Source: Sporobacter sp963677825 (GTDB lineage: Bacteria > Bacillota > Clostridia > Oscillospirales > Oscillospiraceae). From it: a stretch of DNA of 64,000 bases. The position numbers were made by a program, and so were the translations under genes. The notes below the pieces were generated by a model. It had not been told where the DNA came from and made no database searches. It worked only from the letters and a program-made list of their open reading frames with translations. Within the stretch, counting starts at the first letter, position 1. The number at the start of each line of letters is the position of its first letter. The stretch is from assembly GCA_963677825.2 (NCBI GenBank), contig CAXXEF010000001.1, positions 186,001 to 250,000 on the forward strand. Reading direction: 5' to 3'. Shown one piece after another: positions 51,196 through 59,282 of the stretch.

Positions 51196-52539
51196 TTACG
51201 CGGGGGGAGCATAATCAGCCGGAACTTCATCGACGTATGGGTTGTAGTCGTCGATAGCGACTGTGACTTCATCCTGATATGGATACGAATCCGCATAGGT
51301 ATAAAGATCTGTCCACTCAAGGTAATTCTTGTATGTGTCATAGGTCAGCCACTCTGTGGGCAGGCGAAGCTGTGCGTAGGTGTGGTCGCCCTCGCCGTGG
51401 TCGTCCCACTTGATCCAGCTCGGCCAGATGGTGTCAGGCGTAGCCCAACCGTTCAGGTACGCGTACACAGCGCCGATGATCGGCTCAGCATACAGGGTCT
51501 GCGCAGTAAACAGCGCATAGCGGAAGCTGTCCTGCTGGCCGGCATCCCACTGCATCTGGAGGCCAGAGCCGCCGAAAGTGACGATGCAGCAGTTGTCCGT
51601 GAGGCCCTGCTGATCAAAGATCGAAGCCGCAGCAAGCGCGAAGTCGTCGATCAGGCCGTTACAGAGCCAGTACTGATATTCACTGCCTTCAGTTGTGATA
51701 ACAGGTGTTCCGGCATCAATACCGGCCTGCAGGTTGATACCAAAGGTAAGTGCATCAGCGACTAAGAAATTGTCGAGGCTGCCGGTCGTCTCAAGCCACA
51801 GATCCTGAGAGGCGATAACACGGTCATGCAGCGCGGGAACGACTGAGTAGTCGTAGCTCAAGAAAGCAAACTCGCTCCACGGAACATCCGGATAAGTCTC
51901 TTCTTTCCATTCGATCAGCTTCTGGGTGACCTGATAACCAGCGTTGTAGTTGTCAAAGCCAACGTACGGATGAATCAGGTTGCCGCCGACAGGAACGCCT
52001 TCGCCTTCAGCAGCGTCACGCGAGGGTGACATCTGCGTCATCCAAGCAGCGTCAGGATATGCATCCATAGCGTCAGCAACGGTCGGAATCATTGTAGAGT
52101 CAGGGTCAAGGATTAAAGCTCTGACGTCCTGATCAAGCTGATTCTGCAGGCTTGTCATAAACATGTCGGAGTCGCCGCTTGTGCTGATGAAGCCAACCCA
52201 CTCCATGTTGTATAAAGGCGCCCAATGCTCGTAAGCGTCAGCCGACATCTGGTACAGCGGGCCGCCGTCCTGAGCGATGTAACAAACCTTGTATTTCTCG
52301 TTCTGGGTATAATCGTAGTTTCTGTCAAAGTGAGCGATTGTATCCAGGTTGATAGTACCGTCTTCATTTGCGTTGGGGTATGCCGCTTCGCCGCTACCCG
52401 TCGGGGGTGCCTGCGAGCTGGTCGGCTCTGCCGAATCGCTGGGCTGCGTTGTGGGATCTGATGTGTCAGTACCGCTATTGCACGCAAACAGCGTCAAAGC
52501 AAGTATGAGAACCAGAACAATTGCCAATGTTTTTTTCAT
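51196..52539 (-). CDS. sugar-type ABC transporter substrate-binding lipoprotein
   Basis: 447 residues. Lipoprotein signal MKKTLAIVLVLILALTLFAC with Cys20 as lipid anchor, a Ser/Thr/Pro-rich linker (about 21-55), then a periplasmic-binding-protein type I domain (KVCYIAQDGGPLYQMSADAYEHW, ALILDPDSTMIPTVADAMDAYP, NCCIVTFGGSGLQMQWDAGQQD). At about 390 residues after the linker it is larger than ribose- or galactose-binding proteins (about 270-310), with extra C-terminal Trp/Tyr-rich sequence. First gene of the operon; GGAGG before the ATG. Ligand unknown. Confidence 0.9.
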   Translation of the reverse strand: MKKTLAIVLVLILALTLFACNSGTDTSDPTTQPSDSAEPTSSQAPPTGSGEAAYPNANEDGTINLDTIAHFDRNYDYTQNEKYKVCYIAQDGGPLYQMSADAYEHWAPLYNMEWVGFISTSGDSDMFMTSLQNQLDQDVRALILDPDSTMIPTVADAMDAYPDAAWMTQMSPSRDAAEGEGVPVGGNLIHPYVGFDNYNAGYQVTQKLIEWKEETYPDVPWSEFAFLSYDYSVVPALHDRVIASQDLWLETTGSLDNFLVADALTFGINLQAGIDAGTPVITTEGSEYQYWLCNGLIDDFALAAASIFDQQGLTDNCCIVTFGGSGLQMQWDAGQQDSFRYALFTAQTLYAEPIIGAVYAYLNGWATPDTIWPSWIKWDDHGEGDHTYAQLRLPTEWLTYDTYKNYLEWTDLYTYADSYPYQDEVTVAIDDYNPYVDEVPADYAPPA

Positions 52540-52601
52540 TAAAATTATGCCTCCTATTTATTTTCGCCTAGGGATATAGAATTGCCTGATGGCGTGTCTT
52601 T

Positions 52602-52630
52602 ATTATAATTTTGTTAAGGTATCTTGTCAA
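52602..52630 (-). promoter_or_regulatory. consensus promoter of the sugar ABC operon
   Basis: Minus strand: -35 TTGACA (plus 52625-52630), 17 bp, -10 TATAAT (plus 52602-52607). Both hexamers are perfect, giving a leader of about 55 nt. Confidence 0.88.
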
Positions 52631-52870
52631 GAAAATGAATACGATTACGACCATCCCTACTACATAATAAACAAGAAATTAAGCGAAATTGGACAAGGAA
52701 TAACGTATTTGTAAATTGCGAATTATAATGAATATAGCTAAAATGGCGTTGTTTATCCTGGAAAAATGGGCCAAAATCCTAAAACAATAGGCAATGTGTT
52801 TAAAGAGGGAGTTTCGATTTGTACAGGATGACGAGGCACTAATATTATACAGCGTTTGATGATTATAACA
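52631..52870. other. AT-rich intergenic stretch without recognisable gene
   Basis: Noticeably AT-rich against the surrounding coding DNA. The only open frame (minus, 74 codons at 52679-52903) has no SD, is Asn/Ile-rich and runs into the hairpin at 52871, so I do not call it. No tRNA, riboswitch or repeat is recognised. Confidence 0.4.
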
Positions 52871-52910
52871 GTACGGCATGATACCATTCAAAAATGCTAT
52901 CATGCCGTAC
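52871..52910 (-). terminator. long palindrome downstream of trmD
   Basis: GTACGGCATGATA (52871-52883) and TATCATGCCGTAC (52898-52910), perfect 13-bp arms, with inner CATT/AATG pairing that extends it to an almost complete 40-nt hairpin. The minus strand continues TGTTATAATC, not a clear T-tract. Its position fits the end of the ylxM-trmD operon. Confidence 0.5.
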
Positions 52911-53013
52911 GGCTATCCAACGTTAATTAAGATTATTATCAGAGCGTCCCCGATTTATACTTGTGACGAAACAATCGTCGGGAAGTAGACATAGGCTGTT
53001 CAGATCAGCCCGG

Positions 53014-53754
53014 TTACTGTCCATCGTCGAGCTCGTCCAATAGCTTTTTGTCCGTTTTGCTGGTCAAATCCAGCTTGCCAAACATATCGGGACGCCGGGT
53101 TTTGGTGCGCAGCAGAGACTGACGCCGACGCCATCGCGCAATATTTGCGTGATGGCCGGACAGCAGAATATCCGGAACAGAACGGCCCTCCCAAACCTCA
53201 GGGCGTGTGTACTGCGGGTATTCGAGCAATCCGTCCCAGTGACTCTCGTCGGTAAAGCATTCTTCGTCGGGCAATACGCCCGGTATGAGGCGGCAGACAG
53301 CGTCTGCCACGGCCATCGCCGGGATCTCGCCGCCGGAGACAACGAAATCACCGATTGAAATCTCCTCGTCGACACACGCGGCGATAAACCGCTCGTCAAT
53401 ACCCTCGTAGCGGCCGCAGACGAGAATCAGCCGGTCATAATCGCGGCTGAGGCGTATGGCGTCGGCTTGACGGAAAACGCTCCCGGCCGGCGACATGTAA
53501 ATCGTGTGCACGCGTGTCCCGGCTTCGTCACAGATGTGCCGCCAGCAGTCAAAAAGCGGCTGCGCGGTCATAATGCAACCGCGCCCGCCGCCGTAAGGGT
53601 AGTCGTCTACCTGATTTTGCTTGTTCGTTGTATAGTCACGGATTTGATGCGTCTCTATACGGATATAGCCGCGCTCTTGTGCGCGGCCGAGTATGCTTTC
53701 TGTGAGCATGTCCCCGACAGACTCGGGAAACAGTGTCATGATGTCGATTCGCAT
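53014..53754 (-). CDS. trmD: tRNA (guanine-N1)-methyltransferase TrmD
   Basis: 246 residues. Methylates G37 of tRNAs reading CNN codons. SPOUT trefoil-knot motifs are visible: MRIDIMTLFPE, YPYGGGRGCIM, LVCGRYEGIDERFI, ISIGDFVVSGGEIPAM and DESHWDGLLEYPQYTRP. It overlaps rimM by one base and ends the operon, the usual Firmicutes order. Confidence 0.97.
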   Translation of the reverse strand: MRIDIMTLFPESVGDMLTESILGRAQERGYIRIETHQIRDYTTNKQNQVDDYPYGGGRGCIMTAQPLFDCWRHICDEAGTRVHTIYMSPAGSVFRQADAIRLSRDYDRLILVCGRYEGIDERFIAACVDEEISIGDFVVSGGEIPAMAVADAVCRLIPGVLPDEECFTDESHWDGLLEYPQYTRPEVWEGRSVPDILLSGHHANIARWRRRQSLLRTKTRRPDMFGKLDLTSKTDKKLLDELDDGQ

Positions 53755-54242
53755 TATAATCCCTCGATGAGCTTGAACGATATCTGCCGTGCGTCGGCGT
53801 CGATTTTCTTCACGAATTCCGGTACAGCCGGAATCAGCAGTTCCCGCGCGCCGCGGATGACGTATAGGTCCTGCCCGGTGTGCGTGAGGATGTCGGCGAC
53901 CGTACCGAGTGCTTGACCCGTTTCGGCGTCGACGGCATCAAAACCGATCAAATCGGTAATGAAGTGCGCACCGGCTTCAAGTTCAATTTCATCCCGGCTG
54001 ACATACACCGTTTTACCGCGTAAACGCGCAGCCTCGTCGATGGTGGTAATACCGTCGAACTGGACAAGCGCGGCGTTCTTATGAACGCGCGCGGCCGCGA
54101 CCGTCATCGGCTCGCCGCCGACGTACAGTGTGTCGAACGCGCATATAAAATCGGGCGAGTCCGCCCAAGGCTGAATTTTAACTTCGCCGCGCACACCGTG
54201 CGCGGCGACAATTTTTCCTGTTTCCAGAAGGTTACGATCCAT
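53754..54242 (-). CDS. rimM: ribosome maturation factor RimM
   Basis: 162 residues. N-terminal beta-barrel domain (LETGKIVAAHGVRGEVKIQPWAD) and C-terminal PRC-barrel (FITDLIGFDAVDAETGQALG, RELLIPAVPEFVKKID). RimM binds S19 and helps mature the 30S head. Lies 14 bp after the KH gene and overlaps trmD. Confidence 0.96.
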   Translation of the reverse strand: MDRNLLETGKIVAAHGVRGEVKIQPWADSPDFICAFDTLYVGGEPMTVAAARVHKNAALVQFDGITTIDEAARLRGKTVYVSRDEIELEAGAHFITDLIGFDAVDAETGQALGTVADILTHTGQDLYVIRGARELLIPAVPEFVKKIDADARQISFKLIEGL

Positions 54243-54256
54243 CCGGCGCTCCCATA

Positions 54257-54487
54257 TCAGTCGACGATGTCGACGCTGACGCGTTGGCCGCGCCGTTGGG
54301 CGACGGCGCGCATAAGCGTCCGAATTTCCTTGGCAACTCTGCCCTGACGGCCGATGACCTTGCCCATGTCGCCGGGGGCAACACGAAGCTCGAACACCGT
54401 TTCGCCGTCACCATCAATTTCGGTAACGGTGACTTCGTCAGGATTATCGACCAGATTTTGTGCGATATAAAGCAGCAAATCTTTCAT
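54257..54487 (-). CDS. khpA: KH-domain RNA-binding protein (YlqC/KhpA)
   Basis: 76 residues from ATG 54485-54487. One KH domain with the GxxG loop in MGKVIGRQGRVAKEIRTLMRA. KhpA partners KhpB in several Gram-positives and binds many small RNAs. The frame extends upstream through rpsP, but that reading is non-protein; GGGG 7 nt before this ATG supports the start. Standard position between rpsP and rimM. Confidence 0.95.
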   Translation of the reverse strand: MKDLLLYIAQNLVDNPDEVTVTEIDGDGETVFELRVAPGDMGKVIGRQGRVAKEIRTLMRAVAQRRGQRVSVDIVD

Positions 54488-54500
54488 CGTCCGGCCCCGA

Positions 54501-54740
54501 TCAAATGGCTGCGGCTTTTTTAAGCAGCGCTTTGACCGTTTCTGTAGGCTGGGCGCCGTTCTTAATCCAGTATTGTGCGCGCTCGGCGTTGACCTCCAGT
54601 GTGGAAGGCTGCGTGAGCGGATCGTATCTGCCGATCTCTTCAATGCAGCGGCCATCGCGCGGGGCTCTAGAGTCGGCAACGACGATTCTGTAGTACGGGT
54701 TCTTCTTAGCACCCATTCTGCGCAGTCTGATTTTTACCAT
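54501..54740 (-). CDS. rpsP: ribosomal protein S16
   Basis: 79 residues from ATG 54738-54740, GGAGG 8 nt upstream. MVKIRLRRMGAKKNPYYRIVVADSR and EEIGRYDPLTQPS are the S16 signature. A small hairpin, ATACCGC (54779) with GCGGTAT, lies in the gap between ffh and rpsP. Same transcript as ffh. Confidence 0.98.
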   Translation of the reverse strand: MVKIRLRRMGAKKNPYYRIVVADSRAPRDGRCIEEIGRYDPLTQPSTLEVNAERAQYWIKNGAQPTETVKALLKKAAAI

Positions 54741-54833
54741 TTTAAATTCCTCCAAAAGGTTTTGTTTGTATATCAGCAATACCGCAAGCGGTATCAAACT
54801 GTCTTATTTTATAGAGTAGGCGGTGCAAGTTGG

Positions 54834-56210
<1,377 letters not shown>

Positions 56211-56217
56211 TGGCTAC

Positions 56218-56571
56218 CTAACCTTTCAGGGTGTTTAACAGTTCAATCAGTTCAGACGCGCCCGTCTTGGACGGGTCTGTCACGGCGCCGCCACGCAGGC
56301 TTTCTGTCAGCGCAAGGGCTTCGTCCAGGCCGGCCTGCAGCTCCGTGAAGCGGCGGATCAGACCGGTTTTGCGCTCAATGGTGCGCAGCGTCTCCTCGGC
56401 GCGTGTGATGATGTCGTGCACGCCCTGCCGAGTAATCCCGACGTTCTGCGCAATCTCGGACAGAGATAAGTCCTCATTGTGGTGCAGATCGAAATACTCT
56501 CGCTGCTTATCTGTGAGCAGCTCGCCGTAAAAGTCATAGAGCAGTGTCATCTCCAGTTTTTCATCCGGCAT
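56218..56571 (-). CDS. ylxM: YlxM family DNA-binding / SRP-associated protein
   Basis: 117 residues from ATG 56569-56571. A sigma-70 region 4-like HTH, LSLSEIAQNVGITRQGVHDIITRAEETL, follows LLTDKQREYFDLHHNEDL. YlxM binds and modulates the SRP GTPases in streptococci. An earlier ATG at 56584-56586 is actually part of the SD ATGGAGG of this start. First gene of the ylxM-ffh-rpsP-khpA-rimM-trmD unit. Confidence 0.93.
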   Translation of the reverse strand: MPDEKLEMTLLYDFYGELLTDKQREYFDLHHNEDLSLSEIAQNVGITRQGVHDIITRAEETLRTIERKTGLIRRFTELQAGLDEALALTESLRGGAVTDPSKTGASELIELLNTLKG

Positions 56572-56600
56572 GATGACCGCCTCCATCTGTTAAGTATAAT

Positions 56601-56646
56601 CACTTGACATGACGATGTTACAGCAATTCGTTTATGTTGTCAAGTG
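56601..56646 (-). promoter_or_regulatory. promoter region of ylxM with a 9-bp inverted repeat
   Basis: On the minus strand TTGACA (plus 56639-56644 region) is followed 17 bp later by TAACAT. CACTTGACA (56601-56609) and TGTCAAGTG (56638-56646) form a perfect inverted repeat that contains this -35 box, so a dimeric regulator could bind. The element is directly visible; its use is inferred. Confidence 0.45.
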
Positions 56647-56703
56647 TTAATCGCTGACAGATGCTTAAAAAGCATACCGGACGGACGGAAATCGCCGCGT
56701 ATC

Positions 56704-56732
56704 TTGACAGACGATGCGCCGGACGGTAAAAT
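56704..56732 (+). promoter_or_regulatory. promoter of the 14-residue-repeat gene
   Basis: -35 TTGACA (56704-56709), 17 bp, -10 TAAAAT (56727-56732), 50 bp before the ATG. Confidence 0.75.
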
Positions 56733-56782
56733 CAAAGTAAAGTTATTAAGACTTAAATATTCGTCCGTAACGGGAGGATAGC

Positions 56783-57007
56783 ATGTATTCGACATCGGAG
56801 AGTTATTACGACGGCGAAGGTCGATTGCGAGAGCCGGGAGAGGCGTTCATCGATTGCCAGGGGAACGTCCGGCAGCCCGGCGAGTGTTTTTATGATTACA
56901 GCGGCGAGCTTCGCGCCGACGACGAGCCGTTCGTCGACGCCAGAGGCGTTATACGCGAGCGCGGCGAGTCGTTTTACGACAGGGAAGGCCGCCTGAGAAA
57001 AGGATAA
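56783..57007 (+). CDS. small protein built of five 14-residue repeats
   Basis: 74 residues; GGGAGGA 4 nt before ATG, strong promoter and strong terminator, so a real gene. After a 7-residue lead the whole protein is repeats: 8-21 YYDGEGRLREPGEA, 22-35 FIDCQGNVRQPGEC, 36-49 FYDYSGELRADDEP, 50-63 FVDARGVIRERGES, 64-74 FYDREGRLRKG. Invariant are Asp3, Gly6, Arg9 and, in complete units, Glu13; position 1 is aromatic. The pattern recalls beta-hairpin repeats (YD or MORN-like) but is neither in my reading. No signal peptide; two Cys at 25 and 35. Function unknown. Confidence 0.85.
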   Translation: MYSTSESYYDGEGRLREPGEAFIDCQGNVRQPGECFYDYSGELRADDEPFVDARGVIRERGESFYDREGRLRKG

Positions 57008-57014
57008 CATACAT

Positions 57015-57049
57015 AAAACGAAAGACCGCCTATAGCGGTCTTTCGTTTT
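57015..57049. terminator. terminator of the repeat-protein gene
   Basis: AAAACGAAAGACCGC (57015-57029) and GCGGTCTTTCGTTTT (57035-57049), perfect 15-bp stem with a 5-nt loop. Confidence 0.88.
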
Positions 57050-57180
57050 AAATGAGATGCATGGCTGCTGCTCAGCCGCAGCCGCGATGAGTAGTGTCAT
57101 TTCCGATGCGCATGTCCCCGGAAATGACAATTCTATGATTCATTTCTGCCGTGCGCGCCGGAAACTCTGCGAGGCTTTAA

Positions 57181-57212
57181 AAAAAGCGCCTGCCGATTGG
57201 CAGGCGCTTTTT
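57181..57212. terminator. terminator of corA
   Basis: AAAAAGCGCCTGCC (57181-57194) and GGCAGGCGCTTTTT (57199-57212), perfect stem, T-tract on both strands. Between 57050 and 57180 a further 11-bp inverted repeat, TGTCATTTCCG (57095) with CGGAAATGACA (57119), is seen but not explained. Confidence 0.9.
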
Positions 57213-57227
57213 GCGGTTCGTCCGCGC

Positions 57228-58169
57228 TTAGAAGTTTTTCCGCCGCAGCAGGAGAAACGACGTAATGACCGCGATGACGACCGAGCCGGCGATAATGAGG
57301 GGGAAGGCCGCCGGATTATTGTTCCAGACGTTCGGCACGTTCATGCCGAAAAAGCCGGAGATGGCTGTCGGAACCGACAAGGCGATCGTGATAATCGTCA
57401 GCGATTTCATGACCATGTTGAGATTGTTGGAGATGATGGACGCGAACGTGTCCATCGTGCCGTTGAGGATGCTCGTATAGATGTTCGTCATCTCGATGGC
57501 CTGACGGTTCTCGATGATAACGTCTTCAAGCAGGTCCTGATCTTCCTCGAACTTTTTAATTGCTTCGAGCTTGAGCATCTTTTCCAGCACCGACTCGTTC
57601 GACTTGAGAGATGTCGAGAAATAAACAAGGCTCTTTTCAAGCTTTAGCAGCTGTGCGAGCTCTTTGTTTTTCATCGACTTTTGCAGATCGTTTTCAATGG
57701 CGTTGCTCATCTTTTCAATCGAGCGCAGATAATGCAGATACAGCGTCGCGCTTTTGAAAAGGATCTGCAAAATGAAACGGCTTTTATAATAGGTATAAAA
57801 CGACTTGACGCGCTTGGTGATGAAGTCGCTTAAAATCGGCGTTTCTTTCAGGCACACGGTGATGATCGCGTCGCGCGTGAAGGCGATGCCGAGCGGAATG
57901 GTGGTATAGACGTTGGTCGCGCCGTCTTTTTCGACGATCGGGACGTCGACGAGAATGAGCGTTTGCCCGTTGTCGGTTTCGATACGCGGACGCTCCTCTT
58001 CATCGAGCGCGGGGCGGATAAAGTCCAGTTCGACAGAGGTTTCGTCGCTCACGCGATGGATTTCTTCTTCTGTCGGGTTAATGAGCTGTACCCAGATGCC
58101 CTCCTCGTACGCGTCAAAGCTGACAAGCTCCTCGTTGACGGATTTGTAGTATTTGATCATGGTTTTCAC
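57228..58169 (-). CDS. corA: magnesium/cobalt channel CorA
   Basis: 313 residues. Large N-terminal cytoplasmic domain rich in charged helices, then two C-terminal membrane helices (about 253-275 and 287-306) with the channel signature GMN in ISGFFGMNVPN. The pentameric channel brings in Mg2+. SD GAGGGTGA. It is preceded by an M-box riboswitch and a short leader reading frame, so expression is expected to rise at low Mg2+. Confidence 0.95.
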   Translation of the reverse strand: MKTMIKYYKSVNEELVSFDAYEEGIWVQLINPTEEEIHRVSDETSVELDFIRPALDEEERPRIETDNGQTLILVDVPIVEKDGATNVYTTIPLGIAFTRDAIITVCLKETPILSDFITKRVKSFYTYYKSRFILQILFKSATLYLHYLRSIEKMSNAIENDLQKSMKNKELAQLLKLEKSLVYFSTSLKSNESVLEKMLKLEAIKKFEEDQDLLEDVIIENRQAIEMTNIYTSILNGTMDTFASIISNNLNMVMKSLTIITIALSVPTAISGFFGMNVPNVWNNNPAAFPLIIAGSVVIAVITSFLLLRRKNF

Positions 58170-58204
58170 CCTCTTTTCTGCGTCGTCCGAGGGCTAAAAC
58201 ATCG

Positions 58205-58294
58205 TCACAGCGCGGCAGTGCGCGGCAGGACAAACAACCCCCGATGGTGCGTTCTTATGTACGTTGTGCGTTTACTGCCAGGATCGCTGTCCAT
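58205..58294 (-). CDS. 29-codon leader ORF between M-box and corA
   Basis: Minus-strand ATG at plus 58292-58294, stop TGA at 58205-58207; GGGAGGT lies exactly 7 nt upstream (plus 58302-58308), a better SD than that of corA itself. The peptide starts MDSDPGSKRTTYIRTHHRG and ends LFVLPRTAAL. It lies after the riboswitch terminator and 35 nt before corA. Leader peptides control Mg2+ transporters (mgtL, corL) in enterics; by analogy this may couple translation to corA expression. Too short for composition tests, so reality rests on the SD and position. Confidence 0.55.
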   Translation of the reverse strand: MDSDPGSKRTTYIRTHHRGLFVLPRTAAL

Positions 58295-58324
58295 GCGTGT
58301 GACCTCCCGATTCAAAATGGCAAC

Positions 58325-58350
58325 AAAAAAACCGCCATAACGAATGACGG
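58325..58350 (-). terminator. regulated terminator of the corA M-box
   Basis: Minus strand: CCGTCAT (plus 58344-58350) with ATGGCGG (plus 58332-58338), one G-U pair, followed by TTTTTTT. The alternative antiterminator pairs TCATTCGTT with AACGAATGA (plus 58368-58376 with 58339-58347). Confidence 0.85.
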
Positions 58351-58530
58351 CATGCCAAATAGGCTCATCATTCGTTGAGCTTTAACTTTATACGGCGTCA
58401 GATCCATCCTGTGGATGCGATCCAGCTTCATTAAGTAGTACCTTAATTCGATAATACCTGTTGACCCATTGGCATCTCTCGATGTTTCCGGGTAGAAGCG
58501 TATGTCCGTATAGGAGCCTCACCTAACGAT
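58325..58530 (-). promoter_or_regulatory. M-box (ykoK) magnesium riboswitch of corA
   Basis: The minus strand from plus 58528 downward reads CGTTAGGTGAGGCTCCTATA, then CGGACATACGCT, CCCGGAAACATCGAGAGATG, CCAATGGGTCAACAGG and AATTAAGGT, the conserved core of the M-box aptamer. Mg2+ binding compacts this RNA and favours the terminator at 58325-58350, switching off the downstream Mg2+ transporter. Aptamer, expression platform and gene are all in order. Confidence 0.96.
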
Positions 58531-58546
58531 ATCAGTTGCTGTTCCG

Positions 58547-58575
58547 ATTATAGTACGCCAATGCCGGAATTTCAA
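58547..58575 (-). promoter_or_regulatory. promoter of the M-box-corA transcript
   Basis: Minus strand: -35 TTGAAA (plus 58570-58575), 17 bp, -10 TATAAT (plus 58547-58552), placing the start just before the aptamer. Confidence 0.85.
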
Positions 58576-58734
58576 TACATTCTGCTCTTTTTTACGTAAA
58601 CACGCGAAAATTACCGCTTGTTTGCCGGTTTTGGTATGATAGGACGCCGGAATACGGCAATCTGGTCATGCAGGCGCCAGCAGATGAATAGACTGTACCG
58701 AGCGTCAGGCTGATATCAAAGGGGAGGGAATGCC

Positions 58735-59013
58735 ATGCAGTGCAGAATCGCCGACCTCCGGTGCAAAGAAGTCATCAACATACACAACGGCTACCGTATG
58801 GGCTTCGTGTGCGACGTGATTATCGATACCGTCAACGGATGCTTGCTTGCGATTGTCGTTCCAGGGCCGTGCAAGCTGTTCGGGATGTTCTGGCACGAGG
58901 ATGACTTCGTCATACCGTGGGAGTGCATCCGGCGTATCGGCGACGATATCATCCTCATTGACGTCGACGGGGAATATAAACGTGAAAAACGCCGCCGCGT
59001 CATGTGGTCGTAA
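58735..59013 (+). CDS. YlmC/YmxH-type PRC-barrel sporulation-associated protein
   Basis: 92 residues, GGGGAGGG upstream. A single PRC-barrel: IADLRCKEVINIHNGYRMGFVCDVIIDTVNG, then FVIPWECIRRIGDDIILID. This agrees with the YlmC/YmxH family found next to sporulation genes in Firmicutes; molecular function unknown. Stand-alone gene followed by a terminator at 59038-59060. Confidence 0.85.
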   Translation: MQCRIADLRCKEVINIHNGYRMGFVCDVIIDTVNGCLLAIVVPGPCKLFGMFWHEDDFVIPWECIRRIGDDIILIDVDGEYKREKRRRVMWS

Positions 59014-59037
59014 GCACATCGTACAGATAATCCTTAC

Positions 59038-59060
59038 CGGGTTTCGACCCGTCTTTTTTA
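59038..59060 (+). terminator. terminator of the ylmC-type gene
   Basis: CGGGT (59038-59042), TTCG loop, ACCCG (59047-59051), followed by TCTTTTTTA. Confidence 0.75.
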
Positions 59061-59143
59061 TGCGGACAAGCCGTGCGTGAGCGCAAAGCGGCGCATATTA
59101 TTAATATGTAATGTAAAAGAATGATTTTAACAGAGAAATAGGC

Positions 59144-59172
59144 TTGATTTTACCGATACTTTTTGATAAGAT
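59144..59172 (+). promoter_or_regulatory. promoter of rpsB-tsf
   Basis: -35 TTGATT (59144-59149), 17 bp, -10 TAAGAT (59167-59172). Confidence 0.55.
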
Positions 59173-59195
59173 ACACATTGCTGTAAAAATACGCA

Positions 59196-59250
59196 CAGCT
59201 TCTGATCCCGGCCATGTGCCGAAAGGTTGGCCCGGGAGATGACGGAGCTG
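59196..59250 (+). promoter_or_regulatory. structured rpsB leader (candidate ribosomal-protein regulatory RNA)
   Basis: Nested pairing in the leader: CAGCT (59196-59200) with AGCTG (59246-59250); CCCGGCCA (59207-59214) with TGGCCCGGG (59228-59236, one bulged C); inner GCC-GAAA-GGT tetraloop (59218-59227). It ends about 30 nt before the rpsB start. Autogenous control of rpsB by S2 is known in other bacteria; whether this RNA does so is inference. Confidence 0.5.
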
Positions 59251-59282
59251 GAGGACAAAACAAAAACAGGAGGAAGAAAATA

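Noticed and set aside
52679..52903. 74-codon minus-strand frame in the AT-rich gap
   Set aside because: No ribosome-binding site, low-complexity Asn/Ser/Ile composition, overlaps the palindrome.
52871..52910. MITE or insertion-sequence end
   Set aside because: The palindrome is single in the window and has no flanking target duplication; a terminator role after trmD is simpler.
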